A DNA stretch of 64,000 nucleotides from JAACFF01 sp963701435. GTDB taxonomy: Bacteria; Chloroflexota; Anaerolineae; Promineifilales; Promineifilaceae. The notes below the pieces were generated by a model. The model saw only the letters and a list, made by a program, of their open reading frames with translations, was not told where the DNA came from and ran no database searches. Location of the stretch: contig CAVPAL010000005.1 in assembly GCA_963701435.1 (NCBI GenBank), positions 62,001 through 126,000 on the forward strand. Reading direction: 5' to 3'. This document shows, in pieces, positions 44,937 to 53,868 of this stretch (its first letter is position 1; each line of letters begins with the position of its first letter). The translations under genes and the position numbers were made by a program.

Positions 44937-47900
44937 TCAGGATTCAGGATCCAAGAGATGTTCGGCGACCCGGAACCCGATATAGTAGTACCTGTTGTGT
45001 GCATTGTCGTAGTGCCGGTACGCGGCGCGCGTGTACTGATCGTCGTTGTTGAACGCGCCCCCGCGCAAGCAGCGACGCCCTTCCGCAGCCAAATCTTCTT
45101 CATACGATTGGCGCTTGAACGGATAAGGACATTGCGTTGTAACCAAGCCCGCTGCACCATTCCCACACGTTGCCGCTGGCGTCATAAATGCCAAAAGGCG
45201 ACTTGCCGGTTGGGAAAATGCCAACGGCCGTTGTGCGCCCAACATTTTGTTTTCCGCATTCAACTTTTCACTGTCCCATTTATTGCCCCACGGATAAATA
45301 CGCCCGTCCGTACCGCGCGCCGCCTTTTCCCACATCGCTTCATCCGGCAGCCGAAAGTTGCGCCCCGTTGTCGCCTTTAGCCAGTTACAGTACGCCACAG
45401 CCTCATACCAGCTCACGCCCACCACCGGATGGTTGGGTACCGTCCACTGCGGATCATCCCATAAACGCGGCGCTGTCCATTGCTCCTCCTCGCGTTGTTT
45501 CCAGCCCGCATCCGTCCAGCAGTTGCGCCATTTCTCCGTGTAGCCTCCATCCGCCACAAAACGCCCGTACTGTCCCACCGTCACCGGGTATTTGCCAATC
45601 GCATACGCTTTCCGGCATCGGCTGCTCATGCTGCGGTTCCTCATCATTAAATAGCTTTTCATCCACCGCCTTGTCACTGCCCATCAAAAACGGCCCCGCC
45701 GGAATTTCTATCATTTCCGGCGCGTCACAGGCCACATCTTCTCTGGGGTCACCCAGCCAACCTAATGCAACCCCGCAGTCCGCTCGCTGCTGCGGCGTCA
45801 AATAACCGTTGGCAACCAACGCAGCCATCTGGACTAGAAGGTGCGGCAATATTTCCTTACCCACCTCATCTTCTTGCAACCCTTTGCACCCAATTACCAG
45901 AGCCATTTCGCCCGCCAGCCAGACGCGGTACCAATCTGCATCCTTTCCGGGCGCCGGATCGTCCTCAACCATCACTTCCAACGCATCAATTACCCTGTCG
46001 CGATTTTTGCCGTTGAAAACCAGCGTGCCGGCAGCCAAATTCAGGACTTCACGCCACATGTCCCCTTGCTCGGCCAGCTCTTTAGCACGAATATGAAAAC
46101 GACGTTGAAACGCAATGTGACATGCCGCTAAATATTCCTGGAAAGTGCGGTGTGGAAAACTGTAAACGCGTTCCGCCAGCCCACCGCGGCCAACCAACAA
46201 GTGCGCTCTTTCCTCCGTATAGGTTATAAATTTCTCTGCTTTACTCCAACTGCCGAGATGTTTCGTAGCCAAAGCCATCACTTCGGTTTCATGAATATCG
46301 GCGCGATCCTTACGCTCAACCTCCCGGCTTTGCGCCTGCCAGGCGATTTCCCACAGCAAACGCTCCAAATCTTCCTGCTTCACACCCAATTCATCCAGCA
46401 CCGGCGGCAGTTCAGAAAGACTGTCCTCATCTTTGTGGCGCTGCCAGCGCAGCAGCATTGTTTCCACACACATTTGGTACAATCTGGCGCGTTCATCAGG
46501 CAAAGCCCCGTAATGCGCCTGGACAACGCCCATAATGGTCAACAGCATTGGATTGGCGGCCAGTTCGCGCAAATTTTTACGACGCGCCGCAGCCTGTAAA
46601 CGTTTAGTATGGGTTTTGCCTTTCTCAGGTGATAAGCTGCCCAATTCTACCGATGCGCTGTACCAACTCTCAATGAACTGGTCAATCTGGGCAGGTAATA
46701 AAGGCTGCAACTGCTGCACCGGCAGCCCTTTTGGCGCTTCATCGGCGCTAAAAGAAAGAATCCGGCAGGTCGCAATCCAGCGATTACCGCCATAAACGCC
46801 ATTTTCCAAAGCAGAAATAGCCTGCCAGATTTGGGAGCGCTGCTCAGCCGGCACCTCATCAACCCCATCGAGCATAAAAATCACCTGGCCGCGCTGAGCC
46901 AATGTCGTCAATTCAGGAACTGCATCAGGACAGCCCAATTCTGTTTCCAGACGATTGCAAATGTAATGCCACAATGCCAGGGGAGAATTGGGATTAAAGG
47001 GCGTGCGCGCAAAATCACGCAGCAAAACAAATACCGGAACCGGCGCTTCGCCCGTCCATTCTGTTTGAATTTCTTGAATTAACTGTTCTTCATTTGAACG
47101 GCCCCTTTCCCCTACCGAACGACGCTGCTCCTCCAGCGCCCCTTGCCACGCTTTATCACGGTTCTCTTCTTCAGTTTCAAGCTTTTCCACCTTCCAGGTC
47201 AATTGATTTAACCAATGCTCTTGAGGATGCAATGTGTGCTGCGCCAGACAATGGGTTAAGAAACGCAGCACAGTCGATTTTCCGGAACCAGGATCACCCA
47301 ACAGTATCAACTGTTTGCGGGCAAAAATGTGAGCCAGCGCCGCTCGATAACGTTCATAGATAAAAGGCCCATCGGGTTGTTTCGGCCGTGTTATCTGTTC
47401 AAGACCGGCATTGAGATTTATAAAAACCTGCCCCAGAGATATACGCTTGTTCTCTTGTCCGGCCGGGTCAAGCGGTTCCAGAGGTAAATATTGCGAGCGG
47501 CGCGCTACGAGTTCCAAATATGGTTTTAACGCTTCCCAATCAACAATTTTCTCGACGGGAAGCGGCGACATCGCGTCAGGCGGTAAAAAACGCGCTAAAA
47601 TTTCATCGATACGAACGCTCATATCTTCCAGTTGGCGGTCACGCTGCACCTCGGAAGGCGTTCGGGTGCGCCCCACAACCACGTCAAAAACGGCGGAAAA
47701 GGCGTCAAACTCCTTACGAGGATCATATTCAACTCTGTCGAGCTTTCCTGAAGTGAGGTACTGTTCATACAAGCCTTCAGCGTGATCACGCAAGATTTGT
47801 TGATCATTATCGTAAAACGCCTGCTTAAACGCCTGTTCGATATCTTTTTCACGAAAAAATTCGAGTAGTGGCTGCGGTTTAAAAACACCCCACTCTACCA

Positions 47901-48069
47901 AAGCGTGGCGGTAAATCTGATCGAAGTCGCCCGGCTGCGGTTCCGCCTCCATTTTGAGCTGCTTGCGAACCTTGATTGCGGTTTCATTGCGCGACAATTG
48001 CTGCCCGGCGGCATTTTTGCCAACCTCAAGGATGGTTTTTATCACATAAGAAAGTTCAATGACAGCCAT
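44937..48069 (-). CDS. DGR target: NACHT NTPase - FGE-type C-lectin protein (frameshifted)
   Basis: The start at 48069 has AGGGGGA upstream. A helical N-terminal effector-like region of ~240 residues is not recognised. The NACHT domain has Walker A LLGDPGSGKSTVLRF (~256) and Walker B VIFMLDGVDEVP (~393), followed by a winged-helix/helical region. At ~784 comes an FGE-sulfatase domain (MIEIPAGPFLMGS). The frame breaks at 45609-45611 (an extra A) and continues in the frame ending at 44937 (KYPVTVGQYGRFVADGGY, VSWYEAVAYCNWL). Two more near-compensating shifts lie at 45215-45218 (a missing T) and ~45140-45150. The VR ends the protein (RGGAFNND to IGFRVAE). It is probably an intracellular STAND sensor with a diversified ligand site. 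Either a pseudogene or assembly errors. Confidence 0.88.
44960..45070 (-). repeat. DGR variable repeat (VR)
   Basis: This 111-bp stretch at the 3' end of the target gene equals the TR except for 8 substitutions (five A to T, two A to G, one A to C on the coding strand). All lie in the first base of Asn codons, giving Y, D and H. The last ~20 bp before GAAC are identical and then diverge, as expected for IMH and IMH*. Confidence 0.96.
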
Positions 48070-48251
48070 ATTTCCCCCTAGACGCTGCCCAGGAATTCTC
48101 GTGGGCGAGCTTTGCATGTGAAAAGCGTGTATTTGTGCCAAAGATAACAGATTGCGTCGGGTGTGACAAAACAAATTATGGCGACGCGTCTGTTTTCATT
48201 TCGGCGCCAAAAGGAGCCTGCGGGAGCTTGGCGCTTGCCGTCAAAAAGCAC

Positions 48252-48300
48252 TTGACAGTTTAGAACGCATGTGCTAATCTTCTAAATAGAACGCATGTTC
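48252..48300 (+). promoter_or_regulatory. Promoter with two LexA (SOS) boxes
   Basis: TTGACA (48252) and TAATCT (48275) are 17 bp apart. The spacer holds GAACGCATGTGC, and a perfect GAACGCATGTTC lies at 48289-48300, covering the start of transcription. Both fit the Gram-positive-type LexA box GAAC-N4-GTTC. The promoter points away from the DGR target toward the 48501 gene. Confidence 0.75.
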
Positions 48301-48334
48301 TGGTATCATGACCCGATACCCCCTCCCAAGCAAC

Positions 48335-48373
48335 GGCGTTGGTGGGTATGACCGCTCACCAGCGCCATTTTTT
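48335..48373 (+). terminator. Early terminator behind the LexA promoter
   Basis: GGCGTTGGTG pairs with CACCAGCGCC (one wobble) and is followed by A and six T, about 50-85 nt after the predicted start. It would make a short SOS-induced RNA or attenuate the downstream gene. Confidence 0.75.
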
Positions 48374-48385
48374 CAACGGGAAAAT

Positions 48386-48427
48386 ATGGAGCATGCAAAA
48401 AAGCAGGTAGGGTGGTTTGGCAAATAA
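48386..48427 (+). CDS. Possible 13-residue leader peptide
   Basis: An ATG just after the terminator gives MEHAKKQVGWFGK and a stop. No strong ribosome site is seen (ACGGGAA upstream). It is listed because it sits between an SOS promoter/terminator and a gene; it may be chance. Confidence 0.2.
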   Translation: MEHAKKQVGWFGK

Positions 48428-48500
48428 ACAATTCGCTCTACAAAATTTGTCGGTACTACCGGCTGCCCGGCAGTATACTGTAGAATATGAGGAGATGGCC

Positions 48501-49364
48501 ATGAAAAATAGCGCTTATTATTCAAATAGTTTTTCAACGCGTCTGGGTTCGTTGAATCTGGGCGACCATCGCAAGCTCATTATCGGCCTCATTTTGCTGG
48601 TCGCGCTGATTGCGTTTGAGCTGTTCAATTTTGACACGACCCAATATGCGCTGCGCAGCCTGCTGGGGGATGTGCGCTTTTTGGGCATTATGTGGGCCAC
48701 TATTCTGGCCGTCGCGTTCTGCGCGATTGATTTTGCCGGGCTGACGCGGCTGTTTACGCCAGAGCGCGGGCGCGAAGAGCCGCGCGAAGTGTGGTATTTG
48801 ATGGGCGCGTGGCTGTTGGGCGCAACGATGAATGCGGTCATGACGTGGTGGGCGGTTTCGTTGACGCTTTTGAACCATCCCTTTGGCAACGAGGTGTTAA
48901 GCCGCGAGCAACTGCTGCGCTACGTGCCAATTTTTGTGGCCGTGCTGGTGTGGCTGACGCGCATTTTGTTCATTGGCGCCTTAACGGTCACCGGGGAACA
49001 GTTCCTGGGGCAGCAGCGCAGCAAAAAGCGCAAGAGCAGCAGCAACAGCAGTGGTTCGCAAACGCGTACGGCCGTTCCCAAACGAGCCGCTTCGCAACAA
49101 CGTCCCATGCCGCGCCAATCCGCACCCAAACGCTCTGCGCCTGTGCCCAAGCAGTCGGCCCCTGTGCCCAAACAATCTACGCCTGTTCAACGTTCTGCGC
49201 CCATGCAATCTGTTTCTTCACCGCTTCCGCCTCCGCTTGAACCGGCGCCCATGCCGCAGCCTAAATCGCGCGTATCGCGTATTAAGCAGCGTCCACCCAT
49301 CCCAAATGGCGGCATGCAGCGTCCGCCCAGCGGCGTCCATGCCCGGCCGAAAAACCAACATTAA
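48501..49364 (+). CDS. Membrane protein with basic Pro-rich tail
   Basis: The start at 48501 is set by GAGGAG 6 nt upstream, giving 287 residues. Four hydrophobic helices lie in residues ~25-165 (LIIGLILLVALIAFELF, MWATILAVAFCAIDF, YLMGAWLLGATMNAVMTWW, YVPIFVAVLVWLTRILFIG). A long cytoplasmic-type tail follows, rich in Ser, Pro, Gln and Arg with repeated RSAPVPKQSAPVPKQS-like units. I do not recognise the family. It is followed after 42 bp by a lytic transglycosylase, so the pair may belong to an envelope or conjugation-like module. The LexA-type promoter upstream could control it. Confidence 0.75.
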   Translation: MKNSAYYSNSFSTRLGSLNLGDHRKLIIGLILLVALIAFELFNFDTTQYALRSLLGDVRFLGIMWATILAVAFCAIDFAGLTRLFTPERGREEPREVWYLMGAWLLGATMNAVMTWWAVSLTLLNHPFGNEVLSREQLLRYVPIFVAVLVWLTRILFIGALTVTGEQFLGQQRSKKRKSSSNSSGSQTRTAVPKRAASQQRPMPRQSAPKRSAPVPKQSAPVPKQSTPVQRSAPMQSVSSPLPPPLEPAPMPQPKSRVSRIKQRPPIPNGGMQRPPSGVHARPKNQH

Positions 49365-49406
49365 GATTGTTAAATCAACAGCTTTGAGTTGAGATGAGAT
49401 AAACTG

Positions 49407-50231
49407 ATGGCGCCTTATACAGAAATCGAAACGCCTCTAAACGAATATTACGACCCTTTTTACGAGTATGACGTCGAATTCTGGGATGATCCCGGCCAGA
49501 CTGTCCAGCAGCGAATGCTGATTATCCTGGGCGCCGTCACGCTGGTCGTGGTTGCTTTTGGCCTGCTGGTCGTGCCAAAATGGGTTGGCACGGGCGGCGC
49601 GATCGTGGAAACTGCGTCGGCCCAAAGCGTGCAGGTGGAACAAGCTCAATCTGAAACCAGCGCTGCGGCGGGTGAAGTTGAGGCCGCCGCGCAAATTGAA
49701 CAGCAAACCGCTGCATCCGCAGCCAGCGGCAGCGGTGGCATCTCACCTGTTTTCACGCCGGAGGTCCAGCACTGGACTTCCCAAATTCTGGCCTGGTCGG
49801 CGCAGTTTGACCTGGACCCTGATATTATCGCCACAATTATGCAGATCGAATCCTGCGGCAATCCGGGCGCCGTTTCGGTTGCGGGGGCGCAAGGATTGTT
49901 CCAGGTGATGCCCTTTCATTTTTCCAACGGGGAAAGTATGCAAGACCCGGATACAAACGCGCGCCGCGGCATGAACTTCTATAATGAACAACTACGCTAC
50001 ACCGGCGGCGATATTTACCTGTCGTTTGCGGGCTATAACGGCGGTTATGCCGCTTCAGGCGGCGCCTACGCGCGTTGGCCGGCCGAAACACAACGGTATC
50101 ACAAATGGGCAAAAGGGATTTATGATGACGCCAAGGCAGGCTTAACCAGCAGCCCGACATTGCAAGAATGGCTGGCGGCCGGGGGCGCGCCGGGCTGCCA
50201 GATTGCGGCGAGCCGCCTGGGTCTCAATTAG
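49407..50231 (+). CDS. Membrane-anchored lytic transglycosylase (SLT domain)
   Basis: The 274-residue protein has an acidic N-terminus, one TM helix (MLIILGAVTLVVVAFGLLVV, ~37-57), an Ala/Glu/Gln-rich linker and an SLT domain from ~residue 125. The catalytic Glu is in IATIMQIESCGNPGAVS, followed by GAQGLFQVMPFHF and LSFAGYNGGYAASG. It should cleave peptidoglycan glycan strands outside the membrane. It is in the same direction as and close to the membrane protein upstream. Similar enzymes act in secretion or conjugation, but no other such genes are here. Confidence 0.9.
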   Translation: MAPYTEIETPLNEYYDPFYEYDVEFWDDPGQTVQQRMLIILGAVTLVVVAFGLLVVPKWVGTGGAIVETASAQSVQVEQAQSETSAAAGEVEAAAQIEQQTAASAASGSGGISPVFTPEVQHWTSQILAWSAQFDLDPDIIATIMQIESCGNPGAVSVAGAQGLFQVMPFHFSNGESMQDPDTNARRGMNFYNEQLRYTGGDIYLSFAGYNGGYAASGGAYARWPAETQRYHKWAKGIYDDAKAGLTSSPTLQEWLAAGGAPGCQIAASRLGLN

Positions 50232-50256
50232 GCAATAAATCGTTCTTTGAGAGCAT

Positions 50257-50482
50257 AGGTAATCGGCAACAATATTTCAAAATTAGAATCACTCTAAACG
50301 TTGCCGATTCCTCAAGGAAACCGCAGTTCAAGTCCTCTGGGATTTCCGAATAGTTTCTGCGGTTTACCTAGGTAATCGGCAACAATATTTCAAAATTAGA
50401 ATCACTCTAAACGTTGCCGATTCCTCAAGGAAACCGCAGTTCAAGTCCTCTGGGATTTCCGAATAGTTTCTGCGGTTTACCT
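50257..50482 (+). repeat. Two exact tandem copies of the 113-bp hairpin repeat
   Basis: 50257-50369 and 50370-50482 are identical 113-bp units joined end to end (…TTACCT-AGGTAA…). Each has complementary ends AGGTAA/TTACCT and two internal stems (ATCGGCAAC/GTTGCCGAT and AAACCGCAG/CTGCGGTTT). A third copy is at 23846 and a diverged one at 23145. They are non-coding and MITE- or REP-like. Confidence 0.93.
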
Positions 50483-50518
50483 AAACGGCCGTTTCCGGGT
50501 GGAAACGGCCGTTTTTTT
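50483..50518 (+). terminator. Terminator built from two iterated palindromes
   Basis: A 14-bp perfect stem (AAACGGCCGTTTCC, loop GGGT) is followed by TTTTTTT. Each arm contains a full AACGGCCGTT. Confidence 0.85.
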
Positions 50519-50630
50519 ATTTCACATAACAAAAACATGGATTTTCTGCTATAATTGTCATACTGTTTGAAGGATCTGCCCCTCGCAGACGTCGTTTATT
50601 TCAAATTTAGTTCCCCAAAAGGAGGTTTTT

Positions 50631-51320
50631 GTGTCTGTAACAGTTAAATTTCATGGTCATTCCACGTTTACACTCATATTTGGGCGCACCAGAGTGGTGG
50701 TCGATCCCTTTTTTGCTCCCAATAATCCGGCCGCCAAATTGCGTGTTGACCAGATAAAAGCAAATTACATCCTGCAAACCCACGGTCACGGCGACCATAT
50801 TGCGGATACGGTTGCATTGGCAAAACGAACCGGCGCAAAGGTCATCGCCAACTTTGAAATCTCGAACTGGCTGAATGCCCAAGGCGTCGAAAATACCCAC
50901 GCACAACACATTGGCGGAGGGTTCAACCATGAATTTGGTTACGTAAAAATGACGCCCGCGCTGCATGGTTCCGGCTTGCCGGATGGCAGCTATGGCGGCA
51001 TGCCGGCCGGCTTTTTGATTGATACCGGCAAGGATCGTATTTATGTTGCCGGTGACACGGCGCTGTTCTCTGATATGGCGTTAATTGGCGCGGGTGGTTT
51101 GGATCTGGCAATCCTGCCGATTGGGGACAATTACACAATGGGACCGGATGATGCACTGCTGGCGCTGGATTTCTTACGCCCCAAGAATGTGATTCCCTGC
51201 CACTACAACACCTGGCCCGTCATTGAACAAGATGTCAAGGCATGGGCGCAACGGGTGCGTGATGAAACGGAGTGCAAGCCGCAAGTGATAGGATGTGAAC
51301 AAAGTTTTATGGTGATGTGA
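50631..51320 (+). CDS. Metal-dependent hydrolase, MBL fold (UPF0173 family)
   Basis: The 229-residue protein starts at a GTG with AAAGGAGG 5 nt upstream. It has VKFHGHSTFTL, VVDPFF, the metal motif LQTHGHGDHIAD, MTPALHGSG, YVAGDTALFSDM and the late HYNTWP. These match the UPF0173 (YtkL-like) metallo-beta-lactamase group, cytosolic predicted hydrolases of unknown substrate. It has its own TATAAT box (50550) and terminator. Confidence 0.92.
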   Translation: MSVTVKFHGHSTFTLIFGRTRVVVDPFFAPNNPAAKLRVDQIKANYILQTHGHGDHIADTVALAKRTGAKVIANFEISNWLNAQGVENTHAQHIGGGFNHEFGYVKMTPALHGSGLPDGSYGGMPAGFLIDTGKDRIYVAGDTALFSDMALIGAGGLDLAILPIGDNYTMGPDDALLALDFLRPKNVIPCHYNTWPVIEQDVKAWAQRVRDETECKPQVIGCEQSFMVM

Positions 51321-51364
51321 TCTAAACCACAGGCCGCGTTTTGAGTCTCCCCGTTTATAAAATT

Positions 51365-51398
51365 AAAGGGATGCGTTATAAAAACGCATCCCTTTTTT
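51365..51398 (+). terminator. Terminator after the MBL hydrolase
   Basis: AAAGGGATGCGTT pairs with AACGCATCCCTTT around a short loop and runs into six T; the A-run on the other side could serve the convergent gene. Confidence 0.88.
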
Positions 51399-51444
51399 AC
51401 TTGCAGTTATTCCAGTCTTCGGAGTCAAGCTCAGGATACGGCCG

Positions 51445-52236
51445 TTACTCTTTTTTGGGCAGTTGGCTCCAACCGGCAATTTCCTCCATCCAGGTGGTTA
51501 ACGGCCCAATTAATTCAATTGGCAGCGGAAAGACAATCGTTGTGTTGTTTTCGATGCCGATTTCCTTAAGAGTTTGTAAATAACGCAGCGTCATCGCACC
51601 CGGCGCCGCGCCCATCAAATCAGCCGCCGCCGCCAACTGCTTCGCTGCCTGAAAATCACCTTCGGCGCTGATGACCTTGGCGCGCCGTTCACGCTCAGCC
51701 TCAGCTTCTCGCGCCATCGCGCGCACCATGTTGGCTGCCAGTTCCACATCTTTGACTTCAACAATGCTGACCTTGATGCCCCAAGGCTCCGTCGCCTCAT
51801 CAATAATCACCTGCAAGCGTTCGTTAAGCGATTCACGATCTGACAGCAGTTGGTCAAGCTTTGATTGACCGATGATGTTTCGCAGGCTGGTCTGGGCAAT
51901 TTGCCACGTAGCGCGCTGAAAATTTTCGATCTGAATCACGGCGTCTACCGGATTGATTACCCGAAAATAGACCACAGCGTTAACTTTTACAGTCACATTA
52001 TCGCTGGTGATTGCTTCCTGTGCAGGCACATCCAAAGTCACTGTACGTAAATCTACTTTAATCATCCTGTCAACGAAAGGAATGACCAAAAATAGACCCG
52101 GACCTTTCGCGCCAATTGAGCGCCCCAATCTAAATATGACGCCGCGCTCATATTCCTTCACAATCCGAATTGACGCGATTAAGATAACAATGACAAATAG
52201 TATCACCAATAAAAATAGAATTCCGAAGGTTGCCAT
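51445..52236 (-). CDS. SPFH/Band 7 protein (slipin, stomatin-like)
   Basis: The 263-residue membrane protein has one N-terminal hairpin helix (FGILFLLVILFVIVILIA). The Band 7 domain follows (VKEYERGVIFRLGRSIGAKGPG, VDLRTVTLDVPAQEAITSDN, ALINPVDA-type FRVINPVDAVIQ), then a coiled coil MAREAEAERERRAKVISAEG and the C-terminal LRYLQTLKEIGIENNTTIVFP typical of slipins. Such proteins form membrane cages or microdomains. No NfeD partner is adjacent. It is single and divergent from the methyltransferase. Confidence 0.92.
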   Translation of the reverse strand: MATFGILFLLVILFVIVILIASIRIVKEYERGVIFRLGRSIGAKGPGLFLVIPFVDRMIKVDLRTVTLDVPAQEAITSDNVTVKVNAVVYFRVINPVDAVIQIENFQRATWQIAQTSLRNIIGQSKLDQLLSDRESLNERLQVIIDEATEPWGIKVSIVEVKDVELAANMVRAMAREAEAERERRAKVISAEGDFQAAKQLAAAADLMGAAPGAMTLRYLQTLKEIGIENNTTIVFPLPIELIGPLTTWMEEIAGWSQLPKKE

Positions 52237-52299
52237 AGTACATACTCCTTTTAGTTACAGTATAATTATAGCCATATTTCAGGCACAAACGGAAGGATT

Positions 52300-52923
52300 A
52301 TGAGTACACTCGAAGCAAAACGATATGACCAGGGCATGTGGATGATGGAACGGTTTAGTTTGACGCGCCTGCGGCGGATGTTATTACAAGATGTTCAAGG
52401 TGACGTGCTTGAGGTTGGCGCAGGTACAGGCGCAAATCTCAGGTTATACAACGGCGGGACGCGCGTAACGGCCGTTGACATCGAACCAAAACGACTGGCA
52501 GGCGCGGCGTCCAAGATTGAGGTCTATGGGCAAAACGGCCGTTTCCATGTGAGCGTGGCCGATGCTGAACAACTGCCCTTCGAACAAAACAGTTTTGACG
52601 CCGTGGTCAGCACCCTGGTCTTTTGTTCGATCCCCAATCCGCCGGCCGCACTGGATGAAATCAAGCGTGTTTTACGGCCCAACGGGCAGCTTTTTATGCT
52701 CGAACATGTGCGCGGGCTGCGGCCGTTTACGCAGCGCCTGACCGACTGGCTGCATCCGACCTGGTTTGCGATGCAGGGGGAATGTCACTTGAATCGCGAA
52801 ACGGCCGTTTCTGTGCAGGAATCTGGATTTCAAATTACAGCGTCGCGCGAATTTGGCTGGGGTTTGTTACAAATGATTCAAGCGCGACCCACTGACGTCA
52901 CTTTGGCAAGAAAAGAAGCATAA
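52300..52923 (+). CDS. Class I SAM-dependent methyltransferase
   Basis: The 207-residue enzyme has SAM motif I VLEVGAGTGANLRLYNGG, the acidic end of beta2 in VTAVDIEPKRL, DAEQLPFEQNSFDAVVSTLVF (motifs II-III) and LFMLEHVRG. This is the Methyltransf_11 type, close to UbiE-like or phospholipid methyltransferases; substrate unknown. It starts at an ATG behind GGAAGG. Its end overlaps the end of the convergent EamA gene by 26 bp. Confidence 0.88.
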   Translation: MSTLEAKRYDQGMWMMERFSLTRLRRMLLQDVQGDVLEVGAGTGANLRLYNGGTRVTAVDIEPKRLAGAASKIEVYGQNGRFHVSVADAEQLPFEQNSFDAVVSTLVFCSIPNPPAALDEIKRVLRPNGQLFMLEHVRGLRPFTQRLTDWLHPTWFAMQGECHLNRETAVSVQESGFQITASREFGWGLLQMIQARPTDVTLARKEA

Positions 52924-53810
52924 CCCCTATAAAAGCGATCAAGGTTCCTACCACGCTGCGTAAGGTGACGCGCCGTTTGTAAATCAGAAATTCAATTGGA
53001 ATCAGCAAGATCGGCGGCAGCGCCATCAGGGTGGCGGCAATGCCAAGGCGCGCATATTGAATCGCAATCAGCGAAAACCAGATGCCAAGAAATGGCCCTA
53101 CAAAAGAGCCGGCGACCATCGCCGGAAAAGCCTGCCGGTTTTGCCACTGGCCAAACGTATATCGCACCTGCCGGCGCACAGCCGCCAGGCTCCACAAAAT
53201 GATTAACGCCACAAAAATCCGTATCATCGTCGCCGAGGTGGAGGAATAACCGCCCACCAGCCCATATTTGGCGGTGACCAGGTTGGCGACCTGCCCCAAA
53301 GCGCCTAACAATCCAAACAAGATACCCATTTTGTAGAGCCGTTTTTCGCCCGCAGCCTGACTGCTTTGTTTTTCGGTGACAACCCAGGCAACGCCCGCCA
53401 CCGCCAGCAAAATACCGCCAAACTCAACGGCCGTTACCGCTTCCCCAAACAGCAGCAAGCCAAACAGTGTACTGTAGATGGGCACGGTCGACATCATCAG
53501 CATTGAGAGGCGCGGCCCAATCAAAACATAGGCCTTGAAGAGGAATGTATCCCCCAAAACCAACCCTAAAATGGCCGAAATCGCAAACCAAAACCAGCGG
53601 AACGGTTCCGCGTCTCCTGGGGAAGAGCGCACCTTCCAACAAAAAATGGGCAATCATGAGAAAAAGGAAGGCAAAAATGAGGCGGCTGCGATTGACGACG
53701 TCAGAGCCAATCAAGCGGCCGCTGTAGCTGAAAAACAGGGCCGTAAATGACCAACAAACGGCCGTTGCCAGCGCTGCTAATTCACCCCAGGGCAAGAGAA
53801 TACTCCACAT
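52898..53810 (-). pseudogene. EamA/DMT-family transporter with one frameshift
   Basis: Two overlapping frames together give a ~10-helix drug/metabolite transporter. The N-part starts at 53810 (MWSILLPWGELAALATAVCW) and runs to HFLLEGALFP. The C-part (DAEPFRWFWFAISAILGLVLG onward) continues after a C-run at 53619-53622, where one extra C breaks the frame. Removing one C restores LFPGDAEPF. Both EamA repeats are otherwise intact (SMLMMSTVPIYSTLFGLLLFGE; ILLIPIEFLIYKRRVTL), which suggests a very recent mutation or a homopolymer sequencing error. Confidence 0.82.
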
Positions 53811-53868
53811 ATAAATCTGCTTCTGCAACACCCAAAATTTGTGTCATAATCTGCTCCTGGTGATATTG

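Larger units (their letters stand above)
42881..48069 (-). other. Diversity-generating retroelement (DGR) cassette
   Basis: All parts of a DGR are present on one strand in the order target gene with VR, reverse transcriptase, Avd-like protein, TR and structured downstream RNA. TR (43153-43263) and VR (44960-45070) are 111 bp each. They differ at 8 sites, all of which are A in the coding-strand TR, the hallmark of DGR mutagenic retrohoming. Order differs from the Bordetella phage layout (target, avd, TR, RT). Confidence 0.96.

Noticed and set aside
44073..45380. 435-codon plus-strand ORF over RT and VR
   Set aside because: It is antisense to the RT and target genes, has no family-like motifs and its composition is that of a shadow frame.
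48501..50231. Conjugative element
   Set aside because: A membrane protein and a transglycosylase alone do not support it: no relaxase, VirB/TraG ATPase or integrase is seen in the window.
50257..50482. CRISPR-like repeats
   Set aside because: Two 113-bp units abut with no spacers and no cas genes are present.
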